A stretch of DNA of 12,742 bases from an uncultured Gemmiger sp. GTDB lineage: Bacteria > Bacillota > Clostridia > Oscillospirales > Ruminococcaceae. The notes beneath the pieces are model-generated. The model was not told where the DNA came from. It did not search any database and saw nothing but the letters and a program-made list of their open reading frames with translations. This document shows, one piece after another, positions 1 to 7,111 of the stretch (position 1 is its first letter; every line of letters starts with the position of its first letter). The position numbers and the translations under genes are program-made. The DNA lies in contig CAUEKL010000046.1 of the NCBI GenBank assembly GCA_959018215.1, positions 1-12,742 of the forward strand, given 5' to 3'.

Positions 1-729
1 GTCGATCTTGAACATGATGTTCATGGAGCCGACTTCCTCGACGTACTTCTTCTCCACGCCGTCCAGCCACAGAACCTGGCTGAAGCCCTTTTCCTCGGCC
101 AGTTCGCCGGCCTTGATGGAAGCGGCGTAGTTGCCGCCGCACTTGGTGAAGCCGGTCAGGCCCGGGGCCGCGCGGATGTATTCATCTTCCACATAGATGC
201 GGACGGGGTCCAGACCCTCGGCGTAGTAGGCGCCGGAGGGAGAGCAGATGATAACGAACAGATAATGGCGGGAAGCATGCACGCCCAGGCCCACATCGGT
301 GGCAAAGGCGAAGGGACGGATGTACAGCGATGCACCGTCGCTGTGGGGCACCCAGTCGCGGTCCACATCCACCAGGGTCTCCACGGCCTGGATGAAGTCC
401 TCCACCGGGATGGGGGGCATGCACAGACGGTCGGCGGAATCCTGGAAGCGCTTGGCGTTGCAGTCGGGGCGGAACAGCTGAATGGTGTTGTCCGCGGTGC
501 GGTACGCCTTCATGCCCTCAAAGATCTCCTGGGCATAATGGAAAACGGTGGTGGCGGGGTCCATGGGCAGGCTCCCGTAGGGCACAATACGGGCGTCATG
601 CCAGCCTTCGCCGGCGGTATAGTCCATCAGGAACATATGATCGGTAAAGATCTTACCGAATCCGAGCTTGCTCTCGTCCTGAGGTTTTTCTTTGGGCGTT
701 GTGGTACGCGTGATCTTGATGTCCAACAT
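1..729 (-). CDS. ilvE: Branched-chain amino acid aminotransferase, N-terminal part (3' end outside window)
   Basis: PLP-dependent fold-type IV (class IV) aminotransferase that interconverts Leu/Ile/Val and their 2-oxo acids with 2-oxoglutarate/glutamate in the cytoplasm. 243 residues are visible; the family is usually about 340-360, so roughly a third is cut off by the left window edge and there is no stop codon inside. Signs: an N-terminal block with YGSLPMDPAT and FHYAQEIFEGMKAY (about residues 51-76), RPDCNAKRF (87-95), LYIRPFAFATD (135-145), and the PLP-lysine region GFTKCGGNYAAS with K196 as the expected Schiff-base lysine. The KxGGNYA context is that of the eukaryote-like, larger BCAT subgroup rather than the E. 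coli IlvE type. The ATG is preceded by GGAGAGAAGG at good spacing. It is divergent from the HAD gene, with its own promoter at 829-857. I am sure of the family; the substrate is inferred. Confidence 0.93.
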   Translation of the reverse strand, partial: MLDIKITRTTTPKEKPQDESKLGFGKIFTDHMFLMDYTAGEGWHDARIVPYGSLPMDPATTVFHYAQEIFEGMKAYRTADNTIQLFRPDCNAKRFQDSADRLCMPPIPVEDFIQAVETLVDVDRDWVPHSDGASLYIRPFAFATDVGLGVHASRHYLFVIICSPSGAYYAEGLDPVRIYVEDEYIRAAPGLTGFTKCGGNYAASIKAGELAEEKGFSQVLWLDGVEKKYVEEVGSMNIMFKID

Positions 730-828
730 TTTTCCTTCTCTCCTTACTACGCACAAATATTCGCACAAAACAGCATATGCGGCCGTCTGGCGCCACACCG
801 CGAGGGGCGGTCCGTATAGCTATGCCTT

Positions 829-857
829 ATTATAGCGCTGTAAAGTGGTGAATACAA
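829..857 (-). promoter_or_regulatory. Sigma-A-type promoter for ilvE
   Basis: Read on the minus strand, TTGTAT (852-857) is followed after 17 nt by a perfect TATAAT (829-834). This places the start near 822 and gives a 5' leader of about 93 nt before the ilvE ATG at 729. The leader has a small hairpin, ACCGC/GCGGT at 797-811, but no U-tract or recognisable T-box. The promoter is divergent from the HAD promoter, with the two -10 boxes about 67 bp apart. Confidence 0.75.
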
Positions 858-877
858 GCCCCAAGAAGGAACTTTTG

Positions 878-906
878 TTGCATGCGGGAGATTTTTGCGG
901 TACAAT
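878..906 (+). promoter_or_regulatory. Probable promoter for the HAD hydrolase gene
   Basis: TACAAT at 901-906 is a good -10 box. The -35 is weak: TTGCAT at 878-883 with a 17-nt spacer, or TTGTTG at 875-880 with a 20-nt spacer. Transcription would start near 913, giving a short leader of about 33 nt with the ribosome binding site GAAGGAG at 931-937. Confidence 0.55.
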
Positions 907-945
907 AAGGGCGCGAATTTACCGCACAGAGAAGGAGAAAGTAGT

Positions 946-1599
946 ATGGTCAAGGGCGTAATTTTTGATATGGACGGACTGATGTTCGACACCGAACGTC
1001 TGTGGGACACCTTCTGGGAACCTTGCTGCCGCAAGCTGGGGCTGCCGATGCCGGTGCCGGAATTCATGGCCACCGGCCGGGGACTGGCCGGGGAGAACCT
1101 GCTGCGGCATCTGGCGGAATTTTATCCCCAGATCGACCCCAAGGTGATGCTGAAGGAGGTCTATGCCGTTGCGGCGGAGCGGTTCACCCGTCCTGTGCCC
1201 TGCAAGCCGGGGCTGCGGGAGCTGCTGGAATGGCTGAACGAGCACCGCATTCCCTGCATCGTGGCCAGTTCCAGTCCCCGGGACATCATTGCGAACAACC
1301 TGAAAAACGCCCGGGTGGACGGATATTTCCAGGGTATCGTCTGCGGAAATGATGTGGAGCACTCCAAGCCGGACCCGGACATCTTCCTGAAAGCCGCCGC
1401 CCAGCTGGGTCTGCCCGCCCAGGACTGTCTGGTGCTGGAGGACAGCTTCAACGGGGTGCGCGCCGGGCATGCGGCGGGCGCCGTGACCGTGATGGTGCCC
1501 GACCTGGCCCAGCCCGACGAGGAAATCAAACAGCTTTACACCTGCTGCTGCCATGACCTGCTGGAAGTACGGCAGCTGCTGGAGGAAGGCAAGCTGTAA
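946..1599 (+). CDS. HAD-superfamily hydrolase, beta-phosphoglucomutase-like subfamily
   Basis: Cytoplasmic HAD-like phosphatase or phosphomutase of 217 residues, the normal size for this subfamily with its helical cap. All four HAD motifs are present: motif I FDMDGLMFDTE with nucleophile D8 and acid/base D10, motif II ASSSP (S108), motif III HSKPDPDIF (K141), and motif IV LEDSFNGV (E165, D166). The cap (about residues 15-85) follows motif I directly, as in beta-phosphoglucomutase and related sugar-phosphate phosphatases. The reading frame is open upstream from a TTG at 895, but the ATG at 946 has GAAGGAG nine bases before it, and the -10 box at 901-906 lies inside the longer version, so the short start is preferred. 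It is a single-gene unit closed by the terminator at 1613-1642. The substrate cannot be told from sequence; sugar phosphates are most likely by family. Confidence 0.92.
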   Translation: MVKGVIFDMDGLMFDTERLWDTFWEPCCRKLGLPMPVPEFMATGRGLAGENLLRHLAEFYPQIDPKVMLKEVYAVAAERFTRPVPCKPGLRELLEWLNEHRIPCIVASSSPRDIIANNLKNARVDGYFQGIVCGNDVEHSKPDPDIFLKAAAQLGLPAQDCLVLEDSFNGVRAGHAAGAVTVMVPDLAQPDEEIKQLYTCCCHDLLEVRQLLEEGKL

Positions 1600-1612
1600 A
1601 GCAGCCACACTT

Positions 1613-1642
1613 GTTCTGCCGGATTCCGGCAGGACTTTTTTT
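1613..1642 (+). terminator. Intrinsic terminator of the HAD gene
   Basis: A 10-bp stem (GTTCTGCCGG with CCGGCAGGAC, one G-U pair) has an ATT loop and is followed by seven T residues at 1636-1642. It begins 13 nt after the HAD stop codon. Confidence 0.9.
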
Positions 1643-1663
1643 ATGCAACCATTTTTTGCAGAC

Positions 1664-1698
1664 AAAAAACCGCCCCCGTGCCAGGCACGGGGGCGGTT
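1664..1698 (-). terminator. Intrinsic terminator of the opp operon
   Basis: On the minus strand a 13-bp GC-rich stem (AACCGCCCCCGTG at 1668-1680 on the plus strand, with its complement at 1686-1698) is followed by six T residues (plus-strand A at 1664-1669). It lies 35 nt after the oppA stop codon. With the HAD terminator it forms a back-to-back pair between converging units. Confidence 0.92.
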
Positions 1699-1732
1699 CT
1701 TAGTTGCTTTTCAAGCCGTTACGCTGATTGAA

Positions 1733-3655
1733 TCAGGCAGCGGTCTTGGTGGCATGGTGGAAGTACTTGTAACCGAAGGAGTTGGTGTAGACGCCTTCCA
1801 CATTGGACTTCTGCATGTAGGGGTCGTTGTAGTAGTACAGAGGCACAACAGCCCAGGTCTCCATGAGCATATCCTCAGCCTGGTGCATCAGAGCAACACG
1901 GGCGGTCAGATCGGTCTCAGCCTTGATGCTGGCGATCAGCTCGTTGTAAGTATCCCAGTTCTGCGGAGCGTAGGAAGGCACGGAGCCGGTCTCATCGGGA
2001 CGGCCGAACTGAGAGTCGTTGTTGCCGGACTCGGTGGTCCACATCTCCAGCATGTTGATGGGGTCATCGAAGTCAGCCAGCCAGCCCTGACGGCAGACGT
2101 CGTAGTTGCCGGCCTTACGTTCGTTCAGGAAGACGTTCCAGGACTGGGTCTCCACGTCGACGGTGATGCCAACAGCGGCCATATCCTGCTGGATAGCAGC
2201 GCCGATGGCCTCGTTGTCGGCGCCTTCGTTGGTCAGGTAGGTGAAGGACAGCGGGGTGGAGGAGCTCAGCATGCCGTTGTCGTCGAACTCATAGCCGGCG
2301 CTCTCCAGCAGGGAGATTGCGGTGGCCAGGTTTTCGTCGTAGGCATCCTCGGTGGGATCGAAGTAGCCGACAGCCTCGGCATCGGGATAGGTGTAGCTGT
2401 CGGTGTTCTGACGGAATTCAGCGCCGTTGGAGTCGCTCATGCCGGCAGGAACGAAGGTGTTGGCCAGTTCCTGGCCAGTCTGACCGATGGTGTCAACGAT
2501 GTACTGACGGTCGATCAGCAGGTTGATGGCTTCACGCATAGCATTGGCCTGCTCAGGGGTCTTGCCCTCGAACAGCTTGGAGTTCACGTTGAAGCCAACA
2601 TAGTAGGTGCCGATGTTGGTGGCAATGTGGAACTCAGGGTCGGTACCGTTGTGCTTGGGGATCTGCTCGTTGGGGATGGTATCGATGAAGTCCAGGTTGC
2701 CGGCCATGTAGGCGTTGTAGATAGCGGTGTCATCGGCGCTCAGCATGAACTGCAGGGTTTCGATGGAAACGCTGTCGGCATCGTAGTAGTTGGGGTTCTT
2801 GGTGTAGGTCATGCTCTCGTCATGGTTCCAGGCGGTGCAGGTGTAGGGACCGTTGGAGACGAAGCCGGCTTCCAGAGCCCAGGCGCCGGGGTTGGTGCCG
2901 TCGGTGTTGGCAGCTTCCACAGAAGCCTGCGGGACCGGGAAGAAGGTCGGGAAAGCGCACAGGCTCAGGAAGTACGGGCAGGGGCTGACCAGGGTGACGG
3001 TCAGGGTGTAGTCGTCGGTAGCCTCAACACCCACCAGGATGTCGTTGGCTTCCTGCAGAGCCAGAGCAGCGTCGCTGTACACTTCAGCGGGAGTGCTGTA
3101 CTCTTCGCCGGAAGCAGCGGCAGCCTCAGCGGCAGCAGCGTCGTATTCGGGGTTGGCAACCATTTCCTCGGCAGCCTCGTTCTTGGCGATCAGGCCGTCG
3201 AACAGGTAGCTGTAGTCGGAAGCGGTCATCGGGTTGGCGGCACGGTTCCAGCTGTAGACGAAGTCCTTAGCGGTCAGGTCGGTGCCGTCGCTCCACTTGC
3301 TCTGACGCAGGTGGAAGGTGTAGGTCATGCCGTCCTCGGAGACGTCGTAGCTTTCCGCCACGCCCGGGGCCAGCTGGCCGTTTTCGTCGTAGGTCAGCAG
3401 ACCCACGAAGCTGTTGACGGCCAGAACGGCGCCGTCAACGGTGGAGTTCAGAGCCGGGTCCAGACGGTCGGGCTCAGACGCCAGGTTGATGTACAACGTG
3501 CTGGTGTCGGTGTTGAGCACAGACTCAGTGGAAGCAGACTCCGAAGTCGCAGCCGCGGAACCGGTCTCGCCGGTGGTTGCGGTCTTGGAACCACCGCAGC
3601 CAGCCAGGCTGACGACCATGGCGGCAGCGAGTGCAGATGCCATGAGCTTTTTCAT
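1733..3655 (-). CDS. oppA: Oligopeptide ABC transporter, substrate-binding lipoprotein
   Basis: Extracellular, membrane-anchored binding protein (SBP family 5) that captures peptides for OppBCDF. The 640 residues begin with a lipoprotein signal: a KK start, a hydrophobic stretch and lipobox LAGC with C20 as the expected lipidated cysteine, then a Ser/Thr/Ala-rich linker to about residue 50. The body shows family hallmarks: ASEPDRLDPALNS (59-71), LAPGVAESYDVSEDG (95-109), KWSDGTDLTAKDFVYSWNR (120-138) and, near the C-terminus, the YDVCRQGWLADFDDP block that resembles the peptide-pocket segment of OppA. At 640 residues it is about 100 longer than classic OppA (about 540). Part of the excess is an acidic, Ala-rich insertion around residues 156-206. 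The start has AGGAGGAAAGAACA before the ATG. It is the last gene of the operon, 271 nt behind oppF, with its own promoter and a structured leader, consistent with extra expression of the binding protein. Confidence 0.95.
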   Translation of the reverse strand: MKKLMASALAAAMVVSLAGCGGSKTATTGETGSAAATSESASTESVLNTDTSTLYINLASEPDRLDPALNSTVDGAVLAVNSFVGLLTYDENGQLAPGVAESYDVSEDGMTYTFHLRQSKWSDGTDLTAKDFVYSWNRAANPMTASDYSYLFDGLIAKNEAAEEMVANPEYDAAAAEAAAASGEEYSTPAEVYSDAALALQEANDILVGVEATDDYTLTVTLVSPCPYFLSLCAFPTFFPVPQASVEAANTDGTNPGAWALEAGFVSNGPYTCTAWNHDESMTYTKNPNYYDADSVSIETLQFMLSADDTAIYNAYMAGNLDFIDTIPNEQIPKHNGTDPEFHIATNIGTYYVGFNVNSKLFEGKTPEQANAMREAINLLIDRQYIVDTIGQTGQELANTFVPAGMSDSNGAEFRQNTDSYTYPDAEAVGYFDPTEDAYDENLATAISLLESAGYEFDDNGMLSSSTPLSFTYLTNEGADNEAIGAAIQQDMAAVGITVDVETQSWNVFLNERKAGNYDVCRQGWLADFDDPINMLEMWTTESGNNDSQFGRPDETGSVPSYAPQNWDTYNELIASIKAETDLTARVALMHQAEDMLMETWAVVPLYYYNDPYMQKSNVEGVYTNSFGYKYFHHATKTAA

Positions 3656-3677
3656 TGTTCTTTCCTCCTAGAGATTC

Positions 3678-3733
3678 TATCAGAAACCCGGACAAAAGCG
3701 GACGTTCCGCCCTTGTCTGGACTCCTCCTGATA
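3678..3733 (-). promoter_or_regulatory. Structured 5' leader of oppA
   Basis: On the minus strand an outer TATCAG/CTGATA pairing (3728-3733 with 3678-3683) encloses a 12-bp stem, 3706-3717 with 3691-3702, containing two G-U pairs and a 3-nt loop. The hairpin begins at or right after the predicted start of the oppA promoter and ends about 10 nt upstream of the oppA ribosome binding site. No U-tract follows, so it is not a terminator. It looks like an mRNA-stabilising or regulatory 5' structure. It contains a second AGGAGG, in its 5' arm, that is not next to a start codon. Confidence 0.6.
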
Positions 3734-3741
3734 CAATGCCC

Positions 3742-3770
3742 ATTATAAGTTCCGGTTCCGGCATTTGCAA
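3742..3770 (-). promoter_or_regulatory. Internal promoter for oppA
   Basis: On the minus strand, TTGCAA (3765-3770) is followed after 17 nt by a perfect TATAAT (3742-3747). Initiation would be near 3735, about 80 nt before the oppA ATG. This would allow oppA to be made in excess of the membrane and ATPase subunits. The spacer holds a tandem CCGGAA repeat (minus-strand reading). Confidence 0.7.
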
Positions 3771-3776
3771 TGCCGG
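3758..3776. repeat. Inverted repeat over the -35 box of the oppA promoter
   Basis: A perfect 8-bp inverted repeat, CCGGCATT and AATGCCGG with a 3-nt centre, covers the -35 hexamer of the oppA promoter. As RNA it would fold into a hairpin, but no U-tract follows on the minus strand. It is either an operator for a repressor or an mRNA 3' end/processing hairpin of the oppBCDF transcript; sequence alone does not decide. Confidence 0.5.
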
Positions 3777-3870
3777 CAGCCAAGCTGTTGCTTTTCAGTC
3801 ACCATTTTTGGGCAGGGTGCCAAAATTCGCACACGGCAAGCGCCTTGTCTTTGTATGTTCTGTTAAGCAG

Positions 3871-3899
3871 CTGCCTGCCCATGGGCAACGGACAGGCAG
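3871..3899 (-). other. Hairpin behind oppF without a U-tract
   Basis: CTGCCTG (3871-3877) pairs with CAGGCAG (3893-3899), and a smaller palindrome TGCCCATGGGCA (3876-3887) lies inside as an alternative fold. It lies 27 nt after the oppF stop codon. Lacking a T-run, it is a poor intrinsic terminator; it may be a processing or stabilising structure between oppF and oppA. The remainder of 3777-3926 shows nothing I recognise. Confidence 0.4.
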
Positions 3900-3926
3900 A
3901 ATTTCCCTTTTATCGGGCCGATGTCC

Positions 3927-4970
3927 TTACTTGTTCCAGCAGGCGACATAGTGGCCGTTGCCTCGGTCGGTAAACGGAGGCATGGCCTTGGCGCACTGCT
4001 CGGTGGCGTAACGGCAGCGGGTACGGAAGGGGCAGCCGCTGGGCATATGCAGCGGGCTGGGCACGTCCCCTTCCAGCACGATACGCTTGGACGCACGGGC
4101 GGTACGCGGATCGGGCACCGGCACGGCGGACAGCAGGCTCTGGGTATAGGGATGGATGGGATTGTCGTTGAGTTCGTCGGCGTCGGCCATCTCCATCATC
4201 TTGCCCAGGTACATAACGGCGATGCGGTCGCTGATGTGGTGCACGACCAGCAGGTCGTGGGCAATGAAGAGGTAGGCAACGCCCAGCTTCTCCTGCAGGT
4301 CCTCAAACATGTTGACGACCTGGGCCTGGATGGAAACGTCCAGAGCGGAGACGGGCTCGTCGCAGACGATGAACTTGGGGTTGACCGCCAGGGCACGGGC
4401 AATGCCGATACGCTGACGCTGACCGCCGGAGAACTCATGGGGATAGCGCATGGCGTGTTCGGCGTTCAGGCCGACCAGCTCCATCAGTTCCATGACGCGC
4501 TCGTGGCGTTCCTTCTTGTTGCTGCACAGCTTGTGCACATCCAGAGGCTCCCCGATGATGTCCTCGACGGTCATGCGGGGGTTCAGGGAAGAATACGGGT
4601 CCTGGAAGACCATCTGCATTTCCTTGCGGTAAGGCAGCATATCCACATGGACCTTCTTGCCCATGACCGGCTTGCCGTTGGCATCCACCTTCAGCTGGCC
4701 GTTTTCGTCGTACTGTTCACCGCTGTCATAGATGACCTTGCCGTCGAAGGTGATGCGGCCGGCGGTGGGTTTGTACAGCTGGAGCAGGGTGCGGCCGACC
4801 GTAGTCTTGCCGCAGCCGGATTCGCCTACCAGACCCAGGGTCTCGCCCGGGCGGATGGCGAAGGAGACATCATCCACAGCCTTGAGGTGGATGGTCTTGG
4901 TCAGGCCGGCACGAACGGGGAAATATTCCTTCAAATGCTCGACCTGCAAAAGGTATTCGCTGTTTGCCAT
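3927..4970 (-). CDS. oppF: Oligopeptide ABC transporter ATP-binding subunit OppF
   Basis: One of two ATPases that drive peptide import through OppBC on the cytoplasmic membrane face. 347 residues: Walker A GESGCGKTT (49-57), Q-loop Q123 in QDPYSSLNP, signature FSGGQRQR (180-187), Walker B FIVCDEP (200-206), switch H238 (AHD). The C-terminal oligopeptide-transporter domain has C313, C319, C326 and C344, the same 6/7/18 spacing as in OppD, likely for an iron-sulfur cluster as known in some family members. An insertion of about 34 residues (79-112), polar and charged, separates the first strands from the Q-loop and is longer than usual. An ATG at 4991 lies in frame upstream, but AGGAGGGG sits between it and the ATG at 4970, so the shorter start is chosen; this leaves 1 nt after the oppD stop codon and indicates translational coupling. 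Confidence 0.95.
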   Translation of the reverse strand: MANSEYLLQVEHLKEYFPVRAGLTKTIHLKAVDDVSFAIRPGETLGLVGESGCGKTTVGRTLLQLYKPTAGRITFDGKVIYDSGEQYDENGQLKVDANGKPVMGKKVHVDMLPYRKEMQMVFQDPYSSLNPRMTVEDIIGEPLDVHKLCSNKKERHERVMELMELVGLNAEHAMRYPHEFSGGQRQRIGIARALAVNPKFIVCDEPVSALDVSIQAQVVNMFEDLQEKLGVAYLFIAHDLLVVHHISDRIAVMYLGKMMEMADADELNDNPIHPYTQSLLSAVPVPDPRTARASKRIVLEGDVPSPLHMPSGCPFRTRCRYATEQCAKAMPPFTDRGNGHYVACWNK

Positions 4971-4971
4971 C

Positions 4972-5985
4972 TTACTTCCCCTCCTTTGCATTCTTCACAT
5001 TGAGCCAGCACGAAGCCATATGGTGTTCGCCCACCTGGAGTTCCGGGGGCAGTTCGCGCAGGCAGATCTTCATGGCGGAATCGCACCGGGGGCAGAAAGC
5101 ACAGCCCGCGGGCAGGTCCAGCATGTTGATGGGCGTGCCGCCGATGGGAATCAGCCGCTCTTTCATGTTGGAGCCGGAGGGGATGGAACGCAGCAGGCCC
5201 TTGGTGTATTCGTGGGCCGGCGCGTAGAAGATGTCGTCGGCGGTGCCGCGCTCACACACACGGCCGCCGTACATGACGATGATCTCATCGCACATGGAGG
5301 CGATGACGCCCAGGTCATGGGTAACGATGATGATGGCCATGCCCAGTTTCTTCTGCAGATCCTGCATCAGTTCCAGGATCTGGGCCTGGATGGTCACATC
5401 CAGGGCGGTGGTGGGCTCGTCGGCGATCAGGATATCGGGTTCGCAGGCCAGAGCCATGGCGATCATGACACGCTGGCGCATGCCGCCGGACAGCTCATAG
5501 GGATACTGCTTGATCCGCTTTTCCGGTTCATTGATGCCCACCAGTTCCAGCATCTCAATGGCGCGGGCCTTGGCCTGGGCCTTGTTGCGGTCGGTGTGCA
5601 GCATGATGGCTTCCATCAGCTGGTTGCCGATGGTGAACACGGGGTTCAGGCTGGTCATGGGGTCCTGGAAGATGATGGAGCAGCATTTGCCGCGGAAGGA
5701 CTGCATCTGCTTTTCATCCCACTTGGTGATGTCCTGACCCTTGTACAGGACCTGACCGCCGGTGATGCCGCCGTTTTCGGACAGGATGTCCATGATGGAA
5801 TAGGCGGTGACGGACTTGCCGGAGCCGGATTCACCCACGATACCCAGGATCTTGCCGGGTTCCAGGGCGAAAGAGACGCCGTTGACCGCATGCACTTCGC
5901 CGCCCTTGTCGGTGGAGAAGGTGGTATGCAGGTCCTTGACTTCCAGGAGGTATTTCCAGTCCTGGCTGGTTTTTACTTCACTCAT
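4972..5985 (-). CDS. oppD: Oligopeptide ABC transporter ATP-binding subunit OppD
   Basis: Partner ATPase of OppF, 337 residues, normal length. Walker A GESGSGKS (51-58), Q-loop Q107 in FQDPMTSLNP, signature LSGGMRQR (165-172), Walker B ILIADEP (185-191), switch H223 (VTHD). The C-terminal domain carries C295, C301, C308 and C326, matching OppF in spacing, plus an extra C298; this is the pattern proposed to hold a [4Fe-4S] cluster in OppD/DppD-type ATPases. The ribosome binding site GAGGAGGGG overlaps the oppC stop region, and the ATG follows the oppC TGA by 13 nt. The family is certain; peptides as substrate follow from the OppA type. Confidence 0.96.
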   Translation of the reverse strand: MSEVKTSQDWKYLLEVKDLHTTFSTDKGGEVHAVNGVSFALEPGKILGIVGESGSGKSVTAYSIMDILSENGGITGGQVLYKGQDITKWDEKQMQSFRGKCCSIIFQDPMTSLNPVFTIGNQLMEAIMLHTDRNKAQAKARAIEMLELVGINEPEKRIKQYPYELSGGMRQRVMIAMALACEPDILIADEPTTALDVTIQAQILELMQDLQKKLGMAIIIVTHDLGVIASMCDEIIVMYGGRVCERGTADDIFYAPAHEYTKGLLRSIPSGSNMKERLIPIGGTPINMLDLPAGCAFCPRCDSAMKICLRELPPELQVGEHHMASCWLNVKNAKEGK

Positions 5986-5998
5986 ACTTTGCCCCTCC

Positions 5999-7096
5999 TC
6001 AGCGCTTCAGTTTGGGGTCGAACGCGTCGCGCAGACCGTCGCCCAGCAGGTTGAAGGCCAGAACGATCAGGCAGATGATCAGCGACGGGAAGACCAGCTT
6101 CATGGGATAGCTGTTGATACCCGCACGGGCTTCGTTGGCCAGAGAGCCCAGCGAAGGCATGGGCACCTTGACGCCGATACCCAGGAAGGACAGATAGCTT
6201 TCGGTGAAGATGGCCGAGGGGATCTGCAGCGCCACCGAGATGATGATGACGGACAGGCAGTTGGGCAGGATGTGCTTGCGCAGGATGCGGCCGCTGGGCG
6301 TGCCGATGGTGCGGGCCGCCAGAACGTACTCGTTCTGCTTGATGGTCAGGATCTGGCCACGGACCAGACGGGCCATGCCCACCCAGTACAGCAGGCCGAA
6401 GACCAGGAACAGGGCGATCATGTTGGTGCCCAGGGACTGCAGCATGGGAACCTTCTCAATGACCGGCTTCAGGGTCTCGTTCAGAACGACGGAGAGCAGA
6501 ATGATCATCAGTGTGTCCGGCAGACTGTAGATAATATCCACGATACGCATCATGATAATATCCACCGTGCCGCCGCACCAGCCCGAAATGGAGCCGTAGA
6601 TCAAACCGATGATCAGCACCATGATGGACGCCACCAGGCCGACGGCCAGGGAGACGCGGGTGCCGTAGATGACGCGGATGAAGTAGTCACGGCCCAGGCT
6701 GTCGGTGCCCATGACATGGGGGAACAGCTGCTCGCCGGTCTCCTCCATATACTGCTGTTCGCGCTGGGACCATTCAAAGGGGGCCAGGTTGGTGGCGGTC
6801 TTGTCGCGGCGGCCGTCCACGGTGATGATGTCCTCATAGCTGTAGGGGACGAAGAACGGGATGATGATGATGCTGAGCAGCAGCAGGACCAGCACGACGA
6901 TGCTGCCCACGGCCAGCTTGTTCTTCATCAGGCGGCGGCAGCCGTCCTTGAAGAAGGTCACGCTTTCGCCCATGACCTCCTGCTGTGCCTTTTCTTCGTC
7001 GGTGGCGGGTTCAAAGTCAGCGGAGCTGAACTTGGACAGATCGATCTGGACCGAAAGAGGGTTCTTTTCGGGCATACCGTTTTCTGCGTAGGTCAT
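5999..7096 (-). CDS. oppC: Oligopeptide ABC transporter permease OppC
   Basis: Inner permease subunit forming the translocation path with OppB. 365 residues, longer than the usual about 300. An N-terminal cytosolic extension of about 60 residues comes first, then the first membrane helix (about 62-83). An extended outer loop (about 84-128, charged) follows before the conserved HVMGTDSLGRDYFIRVIYG. The core permease domain has further helices at about 150-168, 190-206, 225-242, 282-300 and 335-352, and the coupling (EAA) loop YVLAARTIGTPSGRILRKHILP at about 257-278. The start has AAGGAGGAAAGAAA upstream and lies 15 nt after the oppB stop codon. Confidence 0.95.
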   Translation of the reverse strand: MTYAENGMPEKNPLSVQIDLSKFSSADFEPATDEEKAQQEVMGESVTFFKDGCRRLMKNKLAVGSIVVLVLLLLSIIIIPFFVPYSYEDIITVDGRRDKTATNLAPFEWSQREQQYMEETGEQLFPHVMGTDSLGRDYFIRVIYGTRVSLAVGLVASIMVLIIGLIYGSISGWCGGTVDIIMMRIVDIIYSLPDTLMIILLSVVLNETLKPVIEKVPMLQSLGTNMIALFLVFGLLYWVGMARLVRGQILTIKQNEYVLAARTIGTPSGRILRKHILPNCLSVIIISVALQIPSAIFTESYLSFLGIGVKVPMPSLGSLANEARAGINSYPMKLVFPSLIICLIVLAFNLLGDGLRDAFDPKLKR

Positions 7097-7111
7097 TTTC
7101 TTTCCTCCTTC

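Noticed and set aside
730..828. T-box or other amino acid-sensing leader for the branched-chain aminotransferase.
   Set aside because: The leader is only about 93 nt; it has one weak 5-bp hairpin and no terminator, so it cannot hold a T-box.
4625..4750. A YDENGQL segment shared by the OppF insertion and OppA (about residues 88-94), suggestive of a common calcium-binding or exchanged element.
   Set aside because: Only seven residues are shared; the surroundings differ and OppF is cytosolic. Coincidence of polar loop sequence is the simpler view.
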